From an uncultured Flavobacteriaceae bacterium (lineage in GTDB: Bacteria; Bacteroidota; Bacteroidia; Flavobacteriales; Flavobacteriaceae): a DNA stretch of 53,334 bases. The notes under the pieces are model-generated. The model did no database searches and had not been told where the DNA came from. It saw nothing but the letters and a program-made list of their open reading frames with translations. The DNA is taken from positions 1 through 53,334 of the forward strand of contig CALIIC010000004.1 in assembly GCA_938020445.1 (NCBI GenBank). The letters run 5' to 3'. Made by a program: the position numbers and the translations under genes. This document shows positions 17,556-26,199 of this stretch, piece by piece (the first letter of the stretch is position 1; the number at the start of each line of letters is the position of its first letter).

Positions 17556-18944
17556 CTATAGCCCCGCGATTTCTTTTATTTCAGAGATAATACGATCCGC
17601 TAAACCATCCGCTTCGGACTGTGATTTCGCCTCTGTATAGATACGAATAATTGGCTCTGTATTAGATTTGCGCAAATGTACCCAGTTCTCGGGAAAATCG
17701 ATCTTTACTCCGTCTATAGTCGACATTTCCTCCTCCTTATACTTTTCCGCCATCGATTTTAAAATGCCATCTACATCCAAGCCTGGAGTTAGTTGAATCT
17801 TCTTCTTACTCATAAAATACGAAGGATAACTGGCACGCAATGCTGCAACAGTCCCTCCTTTTTCCGCCATCAGCATTAAAAACAAAGCGGTCCCTACCAG
17901 GGAATCACGGCCATAATGGCTTTCAGGATAAATAATACCGCCGTTTCCTTCACCGCCGATCACCGCATTGTTTGCCTTCATCTTGGTAACGACATTTACT
18001 TCGCCTACCGCAGCAGCTTCGTATGTGCCGCCATGTTTTCTGGTAATATCTCGCAACGCTCTGGATGAAGACAGGTTCGATACCGTGTTCCCTTTTGTTT
18101 TACCCAAAACATAATCGGCGCAGGCGACCAAGGTATATTCCTCCCCGAACATCTCCCCTTCGTTGCTAATAAAAGCCAAGCGATCTACATCGGGATCCAC
18201 AACAATTCCAAAATCAGCCTGTTCCTTCACCACAAGTTCGCATATTGCCCCAAGATGTTCTTTTAAGGGTTCGGGATTATGGGGAAAATGCCCTGTGGGG
18301 TCACAGTACAATTCTACCACTTCAACACCAAGTGCTTCCAGTAATTTTGGAATTGCAATGCCACCAGTAGAATTGACACCATCAACAACCACCTTAAACT
18401 TGGCCGCTTTGATGGTTTCGGCATCTACTAGTGAGAGATTCAGCACTTCGTCTATATGAATATCGATATAAGCGTCATTTCTAGTAATGGTACCCAGGTC
18501 ATCTACCTCACAGAACGAAAAATCTTCCTTTTCCGCAATCTCAAGAATCTTCGCACCTTGGGCAGCATCTAAAAACTCTCCTTTTTCATTCAACAATTTT
18601 AACGCATTCCACTGCTTCGGATTATGACTTGCAGTTAGAATGATACCCCCGTCAGCCGCTTCCAAAGGTACCGCGATCTCTACTGTTGGGGTTGTGGAAA
18701 GATCTAGATCAATCACATCTACTCCTAGACCTACCAAAGTTGAAACCACCAAATTCTGTATCATTTCTCCTGAAAGGCGCGCATCTCTTCCTATCACAAC
18801 CGTAAGGTCTTCTTTCTTCCTATATCCTTTTAACCAAATACCATAGGCAGCAGCAAACTTCACTGCATCTATGGGGGTTAAATTATCTCCTGGAGTACCT
18901 CCAATAGTTCCCCGAATTCCTGAAATAGATTTGATAAGTGTCAT
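17556..18944 (-). CDS. glmM: Phosphoglucosamine mutase / phosphohexomutase
   Basis: 462 aa from the ATG at 18944 (MTLIKSISGIRGTIGG); the frame extends upstream to 18992 but conservation begins here. The phosphoserine loop TASHNP carries Ser106, the metal site is DPDVDRL, the sugar loop GEGNGG and the phosphate-binding loop RKSNTEPIIRIYTE. This is the four-domain alpha-D-phosphohexomutase family. The flavobacterial members converting glucosamine-6-P to glucosamine-1-P for peptidoglycan and lipid A look like this; phosphomannomutase activity cannot be excluded. It converges with the acyltransferase gene (42-base gap). Confidence 0.88.
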   Translation of the reverse strand: MTLIKSISGIRGTIGGTPGDNLTPIDAVKFAAAYGIWLKGYRKKEDLTVVIGRDARLSGEMIQNLVVSTLVGLGVDVIDLDLSTTPTVEIAVPLEAADGGIILTASHNPKQWNALKLLNEKGEFLDAAQGAKILEIAEKEDFSFCEVDDLGTITRNDAYIDIHIDEVLNLSLVDAETIKAAKFKVVVDGVNSTGGIAIPKLLEALGVEVVELYCDPTGHFPHNPEPLKEHLGAICELVVKEQADFGIVVDPDVDRLAFISNEGEMFGEEYTLVACADYVLGKTKGNTVSNLSSSRALRDITRKHGGTYEAAAVGEVNVVTKMKANNAVIGGEGNGGIIYPESHYGRDSLVGTALFLMLMAEKGGTVAALRASYPSYFMSKKKIQLTPGLDVDGILKSMAEKYKEEEMSTIDGVKIDFPENWVHLRKSNTEPIIRIYTEAKSQSEADGLADRIISEIKEIAGL

Positions 18945-18965
18945 AGAATGCTTAAAAGTTTTTTG

Positions 18966-18992
18966 CAAATATAAAAGGTTGCTGTTAATCAA
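18966..18992 (-). promoter_or_regulatory. Candidate promoter for glmM
   Basis: On the minus strand, TATATTTG (18966-18973) is preceded by TTG (18990-18992) with a 16-base spacer, slightly short of the usual 17-21. Confidence 0.4.
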
Positions 18993-19039
18993 AGAGGGTT
19001 AATTCGTAAATTCGAACCATTCAAGCTTTCGATTAATCT

Positions 19040-19624
19040 ATGAATTTTTTGGCCCATATTTATTTGTCCTTTGATGATGAGGAAATAACCATTGGAAACT
19101 TTATTGCCGATAGCATTCGAGGAAACAAGTTCAAGCACTTACCAGAACGCGTTCAAAAGGGAATTCTGCTTCATAGGGATATCGATACGTTTACCGATTC
19201 CCATCCGATTCCCAAAATTAGCAGTAAAAGATTGCACCAGAATTATAGCCATTACAGTCGGGTAATAGTGGATATTTTTTACGACCATTTTTTGGCCAAG
19301 AATTGGGAAACATATTCGGAGGTGCCGCTTGCAACATTTGTAGATGACTTTTATGACCTTTTGGAAGACAACTACCCCATATTACCCGATGGTGTGAAGC
19401 GTATGATGCCCTATATGATATCGGATAATTGGATTTTTAACTATGCAAAAATGGATGGTATTGCCCGTGTGCTGAACGGGATGAACCGACGTACGAAAAA
19501 CCGTTCTAAAATGAATTTTGCTATTTTAGATCTGGAAGAACATTACGACGCTTTTGAAAGTGAGTTTACCGCCTTTTTTGAAGAATTGCGCGTGTTTTCA
19601 AAACAGAAATTCATCTTATTATAA
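19040..19624 (+). CDS. Acyl carrier protein phosphodiesterase-like protein (AcpH family)
   Basis: 194 aa, full length for the family. It starts with the characteristic MNFLAHIYLS and contains GNFIADSIRG, KGILLHRDIDTFTD with conserved His/Asp residues, YSRVIVDIFYDHFLAKNW and the C-terminal region around MNRRTKNRSKM. AcpH removes the 4'-phosphopantetheine group from acyl carrier protein in E. coli; flavobacterial homologues are assigned by similarity only. It is divergent from glmM with a 95-base gap. The conserved His and Asp residues fit an HD-like metal site. Confidence 0.88.
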   Translation: MNFLAHIYLSFDDEEITIGNFIADSIRGNKFKHLPERVQKGILLHRDIDTFTDSHPIPKISSKRLHQNYSHYSRVIVDIFYDHFLAKNWETYSEVPLATFVDDFYDLLEDNYPILPDGVKRMMPYMISDNWIFNYAKMDGIARVLNGMNRRTKNRSKMNFAILDLEEHYDAFESEFTAFFEELRVFSKQKFILL

Positions 19625-19681
19625 CCCAATATTTTATTTGTATACCTAACATAACTATCTAAATTCAAACAAACTACCACA

Positions 19682-21373
19682 ATGAAACCATTGAAATTGA
19701 TTTTACCACTACTCAGCTTCTTTATCCTAACCCATTGTGCAGAACCACCAACACCTCCAACGGGACTTGTCACAGATAACGCTATGGTTGTTTCCGCGAG
19801 GGAAGAGGCCTCTAAAATTGGAGTTGAAATTTTAAAGAACGGCGGAAACGCTTTTGACGCCATGGTCGCAACTGAAATGGCCTTGGTAGTCGCATATCCC
19901 TTTGCAGGAAACCTTGGAGGAGGCGGTTTTATGGTCTATCGCAAACAGAACGGGGAAACAGGCGGAATAGACTATCGGGAAAAAGCGCCATTGGCCGCGC
20001 ATAAAGACATGTATCTAGATTCTTTGGGGAACGTTATTCCAGATATGAGTACAAAAGGTGCTACAGCGGTTGGTGTGCCGGGTGCCGTTGCCGGGGTTAT
20101 AGAAGTGCACAAAAAGTTTGGGTCTTTACCATTAAAAGAGATATTGGCTCCTGTCATCGCCTTGGCGGAAAATGGTATTGTGGTGACAGAAAATCAGGCA
20201 AAACGTTTTGCCTATGTCCGCGATGTGGTACTTGAGGTCAACGGAGGTTTTACGACATTTCCTTTGGAATGCAAGGCAGGCGATACCATAAAATTTCCTG
20301 CTTTGGCCAATACGATGAAAAAAATTGCAGTGGAAGGGCGCGATGGTTTTTACAAAGGCGAAACGGCCAAAACGCTTGCTGCCTTTATACAGAAAAAGGG
20401 AGGTTATGTCACCGAGGAAGATTTGGCCAAATACGAGGCAAAATGGCGAGAACCGATTACTTTTGACTATAAGGATTTGAAAATTATTTCGATGAGTCCT
20501 CCAAGCAGTGGCGGTGTCACCATGAATCAGATGTTTAAGATGATGGAGCCATACGATCTTAAGGAATTCGGACATAATTCAGCCAAAACAGTACAATTAT
20601 TTACCGAAGTATCGCGCAGGGCCTATGCAGATCGAAATTACTTCCTGGGGGATCCCGATTTTGTCGATATTCCGTTGGATGTGCTCTTGAGCGATTCCTA
20701 TCTAAAAGAGCGGATGGATAACTTTTCATTTGAGAAAGCGACCAAATCTTCAGAAGTAGAAAGAGGAAATATAGAAGTTGTCGAAAGTATGGAGACTACC
20801 CACTACTCTATTGTAGATGCGGAAGGAAATGCCGTCTCGGTCACCACTACCTTGAACGGTGCGTACGGTTCTAAACTCTATTGCGATGAATTGGGTTTCT
20901 TTCTTAACAATGAAATGGATGATTTTAGTGCCAAACCAGGCGTTCCCAATATGTTTGGCCTTATCGGGGCAGATGCCAATAGTATAGCTCCCGAAAAAAG
21001 GATGTTGAGCAGTATGACCCCTACCATTGTTGAAAAAGAGGGTGAGCTGTATATGGTTGTAGGTACTCCAGGTGGTTCTACCATTATCACTGCTGTAGCG
21101 CAAACCATTTTAAACCGATACGAGTTTAATATGAGCATGCAAGAGGCTGTAAATGCCCCCCGGTTTCATCATCAATGGTTGCCAGATATGGTAGTTTTCG
21201 AACCAGATGGTTTCCTCGAAACGCTTAAAACCGATTTAAAGGGCAAAGGATATATCATAAATGAAGAAAGAACTCCCATTATTGGAAAGGTTGATGCTAT
21301 TCGCATATTACCAGATGGCCGGTTGGAAGGAGGCGCTGACAAACGCGGTGACGATGCCGCAGTAGGGTTTTGA
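19682..21373 (+). CDS. ggt: Gamma-glutamyltransferase (lipoprotein)
   Basis: 563 aa. The signal ends in LTHCAEPP (lipobox), so it is probably periplasmic and membrane-anchored. The maturation site is intact: Thr372 starts the TTHYSIVDAEGNAVSVTT segment and becomes the N-terminal nucleophile after autoprocessing. Other family motifs include GGNAFDAMVAT, NLGGGGFMVY, VAVPGAVAG-type VGVPGAVAG, SMTPTIV and GTPGGSTI. It hydrolyses or transfers gamma-glutamyl groups from glutathione and similar peptides. It is the first of three plus-strand genes with short gaps. A gamma-glutamyl hydrolase in the same window as a GshB-like ligase is notable, although they are 14 kb apart. Confidence 0.95.
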   Translation: MKPLKLILPLLSFFILTHCAEPPTPPTGLVTDNAMVVSAREEASKIGVEILKNGGNAFDAMVATEMALVVAYPFAGNLGGGGFMVYRKQNGETGGIDYREKAPLAAHKDMYLDSLGNVIPDMSTKGATAVGVPGAVAGVIEVHKKFGSLPLKEILAPVIALAENGIVVTENQAKRFAYVRDVVLEVNGGFTTFPLECKAGDTIKFPALANTMKKIAVEGRDGFYKGETAKTLAAFIQKKGGYVTEEDLAKYEAKWREPITFDYKDLKIISMSPPSSGGVTMNQMFKMMEPYDLKEFGHNSAKTVQLFTEVSRRAYADRNYFLGDPDFVDIPLDVLLSDSYLKERMDNFSFEKATKSSEVERGNIEVVESMETTHYSIVDAEGNAVSVTTTLNGAYGSKLYCDELGFFLNNEMDDFSAKPGVPNMFGLIGADANSIAPEKRMLSSMTPTIVEKEGELYMVVGTPGGSTIITAVAQTILNRYEFNMSMQEAVNAPRFHHQWLPDMVVFEPDGFLETLKTDLKGKGYIINEERTPIIGKVDAIRILPDGRLEGGADKRGDDAAVGF

Positions 21374-21411
21374 CCTTATTCTTTCTTACAAGCAATATGA
21401 AATAACCACTT

Positions 21412-23007
21412 ATGGTACAATCTTATAAAAAGAACCCAAGGTTAAGCAACCAGTATGACACAATTATCATTGGGTCGGGAATGGGAAGCTTGACTACGGG
21501 AGCCATTTTAGCCAAGGAAGGGCAAAAAGTGCTTATCCTTGAACGGCACTATACCGCAGGGGGTTTTACCCATATATTTAAACGAAAGGGCTTTGAATGG
21601 GATGTTGGCATACATTATATTGGTGAGGTACAGCGCCCCAATAGCCTAACCAAACACATGTTCGATTATATCAGCAACGGCCAACTTAAATGGGCCGATA
21701 TGGGAAAGGTGTACGACCGCGTCATTATCGGTGGCAAATCATATGATTTTGTAAAAGAGGTGCAAGGTTTTAAAGATCAGATGGGAATATATTTCCCGAA
21801 TGAAAAAGCGGTGATCGAAGAGTATGTGAACCTTGTTTTTAAGGCGACCAAAACAAGTCGGAAGTTTTATATGGACAAGGCCCTTTCGCCATTTTGGAGC
21901 AAATTAATAGGATGGTCCATGCGAAAGCCTTTCTATAAATTTTCCGACCGCACGACCTATGAAGTTCTTAGATCGTTAACAAGCAATGAAGAACTAATTA
22001 AAGTACTGACGGGGCAATACGGAGATTACGGACTGCCTCCAAGGCAAAGTAGTTTTGCGATGCATGCTTCCTTGGTTCGTCATTATTTTAGTGGGGGGAG
22101 CTTTCCCATTGGCGGGTCGTCTCAAATTGTGAAGACTATTAGCCCTATTATTGATGCGGCCAATGGAGCGATCTTGGTTAGTGCCGAGGTCGAAAAGGTG
22201 CTTGTACAAAATAATACGGCCGTTGGAGTGCAGATGAAAGATGGCAAAACCTTTTCTGCAAAACACATCGTAAGTGGCGCAGGAATCGCAACAACCTATA
22301 CGAAGTTGCTTCCTCCTGATGTTGTTACACAGCATAAACTCAAGGAAAAACTATATCATACAAACCCCTCTGCATCGCACGCGTGTTTGTATATTGGCTT
22401 GGATGGTTCTCCCGAAGCGTTGAATCTCCCCAAAACCAACTTATGGATCTATCCTGATGATGTGGACCATGATACTTGCGTAGCGCGTTATTTGGAAAAT
22501 ACAGATGCCCCGTTGCCCATCATCTACATGTCTTTTCCTTCGGCAAAAGATCCTGATTGGGCGAATCGATATCCAAATAAGAGTACAATTGACATTATTA
22601 TTCTTGAGCCTTTTGGAAAATACACCAACTGGGAAGGAAGTCGTTGGATGAAAAGAGGAGCGGATTATGAGGACCTTAAAGAACGAATTGCACAGCGCAT
22701 TCTAAAAGAGCTTTATAAACAATTACCACATGTAAAGGGAAAAATTACCCATTACGAGCTTTCATCACCGCTTACGACGCAACATTTTGTCAATTATGCA
22801 AAGGGTGAGATTTACGGTATTGATCATACTCCCAAACGCTTTAGGCAAAAGTTCCTGAGACCGAGAACTCCTATAAAGAATTTCTTTCTAACAGGACAGG
22901 ATATTGTGACGGCCGGTGTTGCGGGTGCGCTTTTTTCCGGGGCCTTAACGGCAACAGTGATTACCAAATCAAATATTGTCAAGAAAATACTAAACGAAAA
23001 ACAATGA
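21412..23007 (+). CDS. RetSat/CrtI-like FAD-dependent oxidoreductase
   Basis: 531 aa. The N-terminal Rossmann motif IIIGSGMGSLTTGAILAKEG (GxGxxG) leads into LILERHYTAGGFTHIFKRKGFEWDVGIHYIG, typical of the phytoene desaturase/all-trans-retinol 13,14-reductase group. The C-terminal FAD-closing motif FFLTGQDIVTAGVAGALFSG is present. The family desaturates or saturates polyene lipids such as carotenoids and retinoids; no carotenoid cluster is visible nearby, so the substrate is open. It starts 38 bases after ggt, and its stop overlaps the next gene's start by 4 bases (ATGA). Confidence 0.88.
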   Translation: MVQSYKKNPRLSNQYDTIIIGSGMGSLTTGAILAKEGQKVLILERHYTAGGFTHIFKRKGFEWDVGIHYIGEVQRPNSLTKHMFDYISNGQLKWADMGKVYDRVIIGGKSYDFVKEVQGFKDQMGIYFPNEKAVIEEYVNLVFKATKTSRKFYMDKALSPFWSKLIGWSMRKPFYKFSDRTTYEVLRSLTSNEELIKVLTGQYGDYGLPPRQSSFAMHASLVRHYFSGGSFPIGGSSQIVKTISPIIDAANGAILVSAEVEKVLVQNNTAVGVQMKDGKTFSAKHIVSGAGIATTYTKLLPPDVVTQHKLKEKLYHTNPSASHACLYIGLDGSPEALNLPKTNLWIYPDDVDHDTCVARYLENTDAPLPIIYMSFPSAKDPDWANRYPNKSTIDIIILEPFGKYTNWEGSRWMKRGADYEDLKERIAQRILKELYKQLPHVKGKITHYELSSPLTTQHFVNYAKGEIYGIDHTPKRFRQKFLRPRTPIKNFFLTGQDIVTAGVAGALFSGALTATVITKSNIVKKILNEKQ

Positions 23008-23717
23008 ATAGAATCGTTCGAAAAATAGGCAAGCTTATCCTTGGTTTTATCTTGATTCTTGTAGTTACCTTTGGAGTACTTTATTTGGTATATAATCAAG
23101 AACTTCCCAAAGGAACACCAGGTGCCGGGGCGGATGCCTTGGCACAGAAAATGTTAAAGGCAGTCAACCACCAACAGTTTCTCGAAACACGCTTTTTAGA
23201 ATGGTCTTATGCAGGCGGTGCCCATGAATACAAATGGGATAAGGCAAATGGGATGGCTAAAGTGAAATGGGGGGATTACGTGGTAGACCTGAATCTCGGA
23301 AACCCAGAGAAAAGTACCGTTTTGGAGAATGGCAAGGCCGTTCTTGGTGATGACCAGACTTCCCTTGTAGCCAAGGCACTTTCGTATTTCAACAATGATT
23401 CTTTTTGGTTGGTGGCGCCGTTTAAAGTATTTGATGAAGGCACCGCCCGAAGTATTGTATTGTTGGAAGATGGATCTGAAGCACTATTGGTCAACTATGC
23501 TAGTGGTGGTACGACCCCTGGGGATAGCTACTTATGGAAGTTGGGGATCAATGGTTTTCCTGAAAGTTATCGAATGTGGGTAAAAATCATTCCCATTGGC
23601 GGCCTAGAGGCCGGTTGGGATGACTGGAAAGTAATGGAAAACGGACTCTTTTTACCGGCTTCCCATTCGTTGGGGCCCCTTACCTTGTCCATGGGAAATG
23701 TAAAGGCATATAATTAG
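23004..23717 (+). CDS. Conserved exported or membrane-anchored protein of unknown function
   Basis: 237 aa, not recognised. Residues 8-29 (LILGFILILVVTFGVLYLVY-like) form one transmembrane or signal-anchor helix. The remaining 205 residues are soluble and periplasmic if the positive-inside rule holds (MNRIVRKIGK before the helix). It has several tryptophans and repeated beta-type segments (AHEYKWDKANGMAKVKWGDYVVDLNL; GFPESYRMWVKIIP) suggestive of a lipocalin- or LolA-like sheet, but this is only an impression. The 4-base start/stop overlap with the FAD oxidoreductase implies translational coupling and a shared pathway. Confidence 0.7.
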   Translation: MNRIVRKIGKLILGFILILVVTFGVLYLVYNQELPKGTPGAGADALAQKMLKAVNHQQFLETRFLEWSYAGGAHEYKWDKANGMAKVKWGDYVVDLNLGNPEKSTVLENGKAVLGDDQTSLVAKALSYFNNDSFWLVAPFKVFDEGTARSIVLLEDGSEALLVNYASGGTTPGDSYLWKLGINGFPESYRMWVKIIPIGGLEAGWDDWKVMENGLFLPASHSLGPLTLSMGNVKAYN

Positions 23718-23728
23718 ACACAGCCTCT

Positions 23729-24802
23729 TTAAATTTCTGTAAGACCAAATTCATTCAATACAATTTGCCATTCGGCCGTTTCGATAATCTCAAGGATTCG
23801 TTGCGAAATGGCCTGTTCTAAGGCCGGTTTCTCCTTTGCAATTCCAAAAGCGTAAAATTGCACATCGAATTTGATCGGTAAAATAGATAATTCGCTTAGA
23901 GAAGAGTCTTTCTGAATTCGGTATTTCAATATCGGCTCGTCATACACAAAGGCTTCAATCCTATGATTCTTAAGCTCGTTCAATCCGCTAGGTACATTCG
24001 CAAACTCCCTGACATCCTTAAAGAAATGGGTTTTTAGAAATTGCATGCTCTCCGTATTCCGAATCGAGCCTACGGGACGTTCCTTGAACTCATTAAAGCT
24101 ATCGGGATTGTTGTTTAGTTGATTTACTGTTAGGCTTGAAGCAATGCTCGCGGTAAGTCCGGAAATAAACAATAGGCCGGTAAACATTAAAACCAAGGCA
24201 GCCATTTTACCCAAACCGCTTTTGGGGCTTTTATCGCCATACCCAACGGTAGTAAGCGTTACTGCCGACCACCAGAGTCCGTCCCAAACTCCTTTCCAAC
24301 CACTTCTAAAATGCTCGGGATTCGCCTTCCGTTCAAAATACCAACCAATGAGCCCGAATAACAGTATAATGGCCAGTAACAATAGTAATCCACGCAAAAA
24401 GTTCAGACTAAAAAAACCGCTCACAAAACGAACCAGTTTTTGAAATGAGGACAATTCGGCCACTGCTATGGTAGAATTGGAGGCATAAAAAGAATGTGTA
24501 AACTCCATTTCCTTGCTGCGCTCGCTAGTAATGGTCAGTGGATTGATACTGACATCGATACCACCAGTTTTCAAGGAATCGAGCATGGGGGAAAACGACA
24601 TGGGTACCATACGGTACTCTAGATCAAGGTCTTTTGCAACACGCTCCCAAAGCCATACATTGATTCCTTCCAAACCATTCGAATGCTGCACGATAAATGG
24701 CGGTGCGGTGGTGTACCCTACAAGGAGTGTGTCCTTTTCTGTTTGCGCGAACGATACTTGGGCGAATAGGCAAGCAAAATATATGAAAATCAAACGGGTC
24801 AT
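23729..24802 (-). CDS. Prokaryotic glutamate-receptor-like potassium channel (GluR0 type)
   Basis: About 357 aa from the ATG at 24802; the frame is open to 24844, but the signal peptide MTRLIFIYFACLFAQVSFAQ begins here. Domain order: periplasmic S1 lobe of a SBP_bac_3 binding domain (about 25-120, LLVGYTTAPPFIV, GGIDVSINPLTIT), TM1 (about 136-155), a re-entrant pore with the potassium filter TTVGYGD (184-190), TM2 ending in SGLTASIASSLTV, and the S2 lobe (about 230-345). This is the S1-pore-S2 layout of GluR0, and SGLTASIASSLTV resembles the SYTANLAAF gate motif of eukaryotic receptors. It is ligand-gated by an amino acid or small anion, presumably, and K+ selective. Confidence 0.9.
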   Translation of the reverse strand: MTRLIFIYFACLFAQVSFAQTEKDTLLVGYTTAPPFIVQHSNGLEGINVWLWERVAKDLDLEYRMVPMSFSPMLDSLKTGGIDVSINPLTITSERSKEMEFTHSFYASNSTIAVAELSSFQKLVRFVSGFFSLNFLRGLLLLLAIILLFGLIGWYFERKANPEHFRSGWKGVWDGLWWSAVTLTTVGYGDKSPKSGLGKMAALVLMFTGLLFISGLTASIASSLTVNQLNNNPDSFNEFKERPVGSIRNTESMQFLKTHFFKDVREFANVPSGLNELKNHRIEAFVYDEPILKYRIQKDSSLSELSILPIKFDVQFYAFGIAKEKPALEQAISQRILEIIETAEWQIVLNEFGLTEI

Positions 24803-24910
24803 AAACAAGGGGTTGGTATACGTTCTAAATATACAATATTTCAAAGGGCGGTAAAATTTCAGTAAGATGGAACTTGTATGTTATTCTTTTCTACTTTCGT
24901 ATTATGAAAA

Positions 24911-24929
24911 TGACCATCATTGATGGTCA
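24911..24929. promoter_or_regulatory. 19-bp perfect palindrome upstream of the GNAT gene
   Basis: TGACCATCA-T-TGATGGTCA is a perfect 9+1+9 inverted repeat ending 11 bases before the ATG at 24941. It looks like a dimeric regulator site or a leader hairpin. An alternative in-frame ATG lies inside it (24923). Confidence 0.55.
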
Positions 24930-24940
24930 AAATTATAGCT

Positions 24941-25372
24941 ATGACAATTAATCTTCTAACCAAATCGGAGTTGACCGCTCCATTACAACAAGAAATAGCA
25001 AGCTTGTTCTTTCAATTGAGCTCAACCATTGAACAGCTGCCCTTGGAAACCATTTTGGCGGACGACGAACGACTTATTTTCGCGTATTGCACGATAAATG
25101 GGAAGGTCGTAGGTATCGCGGCGATGGCGCTTTACAAAGTAATCTCGGGCGCCAAAGGTATGATAGAAGACGTAGTAGTAGACGAAATGCATCGAGGAAA
25201 GGGAATTGGACGTAAAATGATGGAAACGTTATTAAAGGAAGGCGAAAACCGAAAACTCAATGAGATTCTATTGTTCAGCGGGCATCATAGAAAGGCTGCG
25301 ATACACCTTTACCAAAGTCTTGGTTTTCAACTCAAAAAAAGCGGCATTTACAATCTTCGATTTGCACAGTAA
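24941..25372 (+). CDS. GNAT family N-acetyltransferase
   Basis: 143 aa from ATG 24941 (MTINLLTKSEL); longer in-frame starts at 24920/24923 would overlap the palindrome. The GNAT core is complete: VVGIAAMALYKVI (beta2-3), IEDVVVDEMHRGKGIGRKMMETLL with the acetyl-CoA pyrophosphate loop RGKGIG, and HRKAAIHLYQSLGFQ (motif B). It acetylates an amine on an unknown small molecule or protein. It is divergent from the channel gene and convergent with the LexA-like repressor gene. Confidence 0.88.
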   Translation: MTINLLTKSELTAPLQQEIASLFFQLSSTIEQLPLETILADDERLIFAYCTINGKVVGIAAMALYKVISGAKGMIEDVVVDEMHRGKGIGRKMMETLLKEGENRKLNEILLFSGHHRKAAIHLYQSLGFQLKKSGIYNLRFAQ

Positions 25373-25378
25373 CGACCG

Positions 25379-26143
25379 TTATACCTTCTTTACATGTTTG
25401 AACTGGCTCTTTAATTCATCCATCGACTCTTGCAGTTGTCGCAACAACCCTTTATCGGTCGTAGCATCCAAGCCAAAGGTAATCTTACTGTTCACCTCCC
25501 AAAGTTCTTGTATTTGAAAAGGCTTGATTTCATAGGGAGGATAGTTTTCGTTCAAGGAGATAAGTGATACGTTGTTTGAGTTTGGTCGACGTTCAACTTT
25601 CTTGACCAATACGGCATCTTCCAACACGACCACATACATTTTATTCGCATTTACGGCATCGATATGCTCTACAGCTTTCGCCAACACCCAATCACCAGGT
25701 TTTAGGTTTGGGTACATACTATCACCTTCTACTTGAAACCCTCTATAGGTGGCATTTCTAAACTCCGGAATCGGTAGGTCAAATGCGGGCAACTGTCGAT
25801 ACCAGCTTGTATCTTGTATATTTTGGGGATACCCTGCCGCCGCCTTTACATTCACCAATACCATATTTTCATTGTCAGAGGAATCTACCGTGACCACTTT
25901 TGGTATAACACTCACATTTGATGGTTGTAAATACTTTTCCTCGCTCTCACCAAATAGCCATAATGGATTTACCTTAAACTGCTTCAGTAGTTCGGCGACT
26001 ACTTTTCCCGAAAGCTTTGTTCTGCCACGTTCAATATCGGCGGTGGTACTTGAAATTCCTAAAAGCTTCGCAAATTCGGCCTGGGTATGGCCCAAATCCC
26101 TACGTAAATCAATAAAGCGTTTGAGCGTTAGTTCGTTTTCCAT
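25379..26143 (-). CDS. LexA/UmuD-type self-cleaving repressor (XRE HTH-S24)
   Basis: 254 aa. The N-terminal XRE helix-turn-helix is at about 5-62 (LGHTQAEFAKLLGISSTTADIERGRTKLS) and the C-terminal S24 peptidase domain at about 95-220. All parts for RecA-stimulated autoproteolysis are visible: a scissile Ala103-Gly104 in VKAAAGYP, nucleophile Ser142 in VEGDSMYPNL and general-base Lys181 or Lys182 in AVLVKKVERR. A C-terminal coiled tail (about 225-254) is extra. It resembles LexA functionally but has an XRE rather than a LexA winged-helix DNA-binding domain, like phage CI and Bacteroidota S24 regulators. It is divergent from the radical-SAM operon, with shared operators at 26186-26258 that also overlap its own promoter, implying autorepression. 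Confidence 0.9.
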   Translation of the reverse strand: MENELTLKRFIDLRRDLGHTQAEFAKLLGISSTTADIERGRTKLSGKVVAELLKQFKVNPLWLFGESEEKYLQPSNVSVIPKVVTVDSSDNENMVLVNVKAAAGYPQNIQDTSWYRQLPAFDLPIPEFRNATYRGFQVEGDSMYPNLKPGDWVLAKAVEHIDAVNANKMYVVVLEDAVLVKKVERRPNSNNVSLISLNENYPPYEIKPFQIQELWEVNSKITFGLDATTDKGLLRQLQESMDELKSQFKHVKKV

Positions 26144-26170
26144 GGTGTCTATACATCTATACTACTGCTT

Positions 26171-26199
26171 CAAATATACAAAATATGGATTATTTCCAA
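26171..26199 (-). promoter_or_regulatory. Promoter of the LexA-like repressor
   Basis: On the minus strand, TTG (26197-26199) and TATATTTG (26171-26178) are 18 bases apart, a good Bacteroidota promoter. Operator copy 1 (26186-26198) sits in the spacer and touches the -33 element, so bound repressor should block it. Confidence 0.65.

Noticed and set aside
20132..20575. 147-residue antisense open frame
   Set aside because: It lies wholly inside the gamma-glutamyltransferase gene in another frame, and has no recognisable domain; a shadow.
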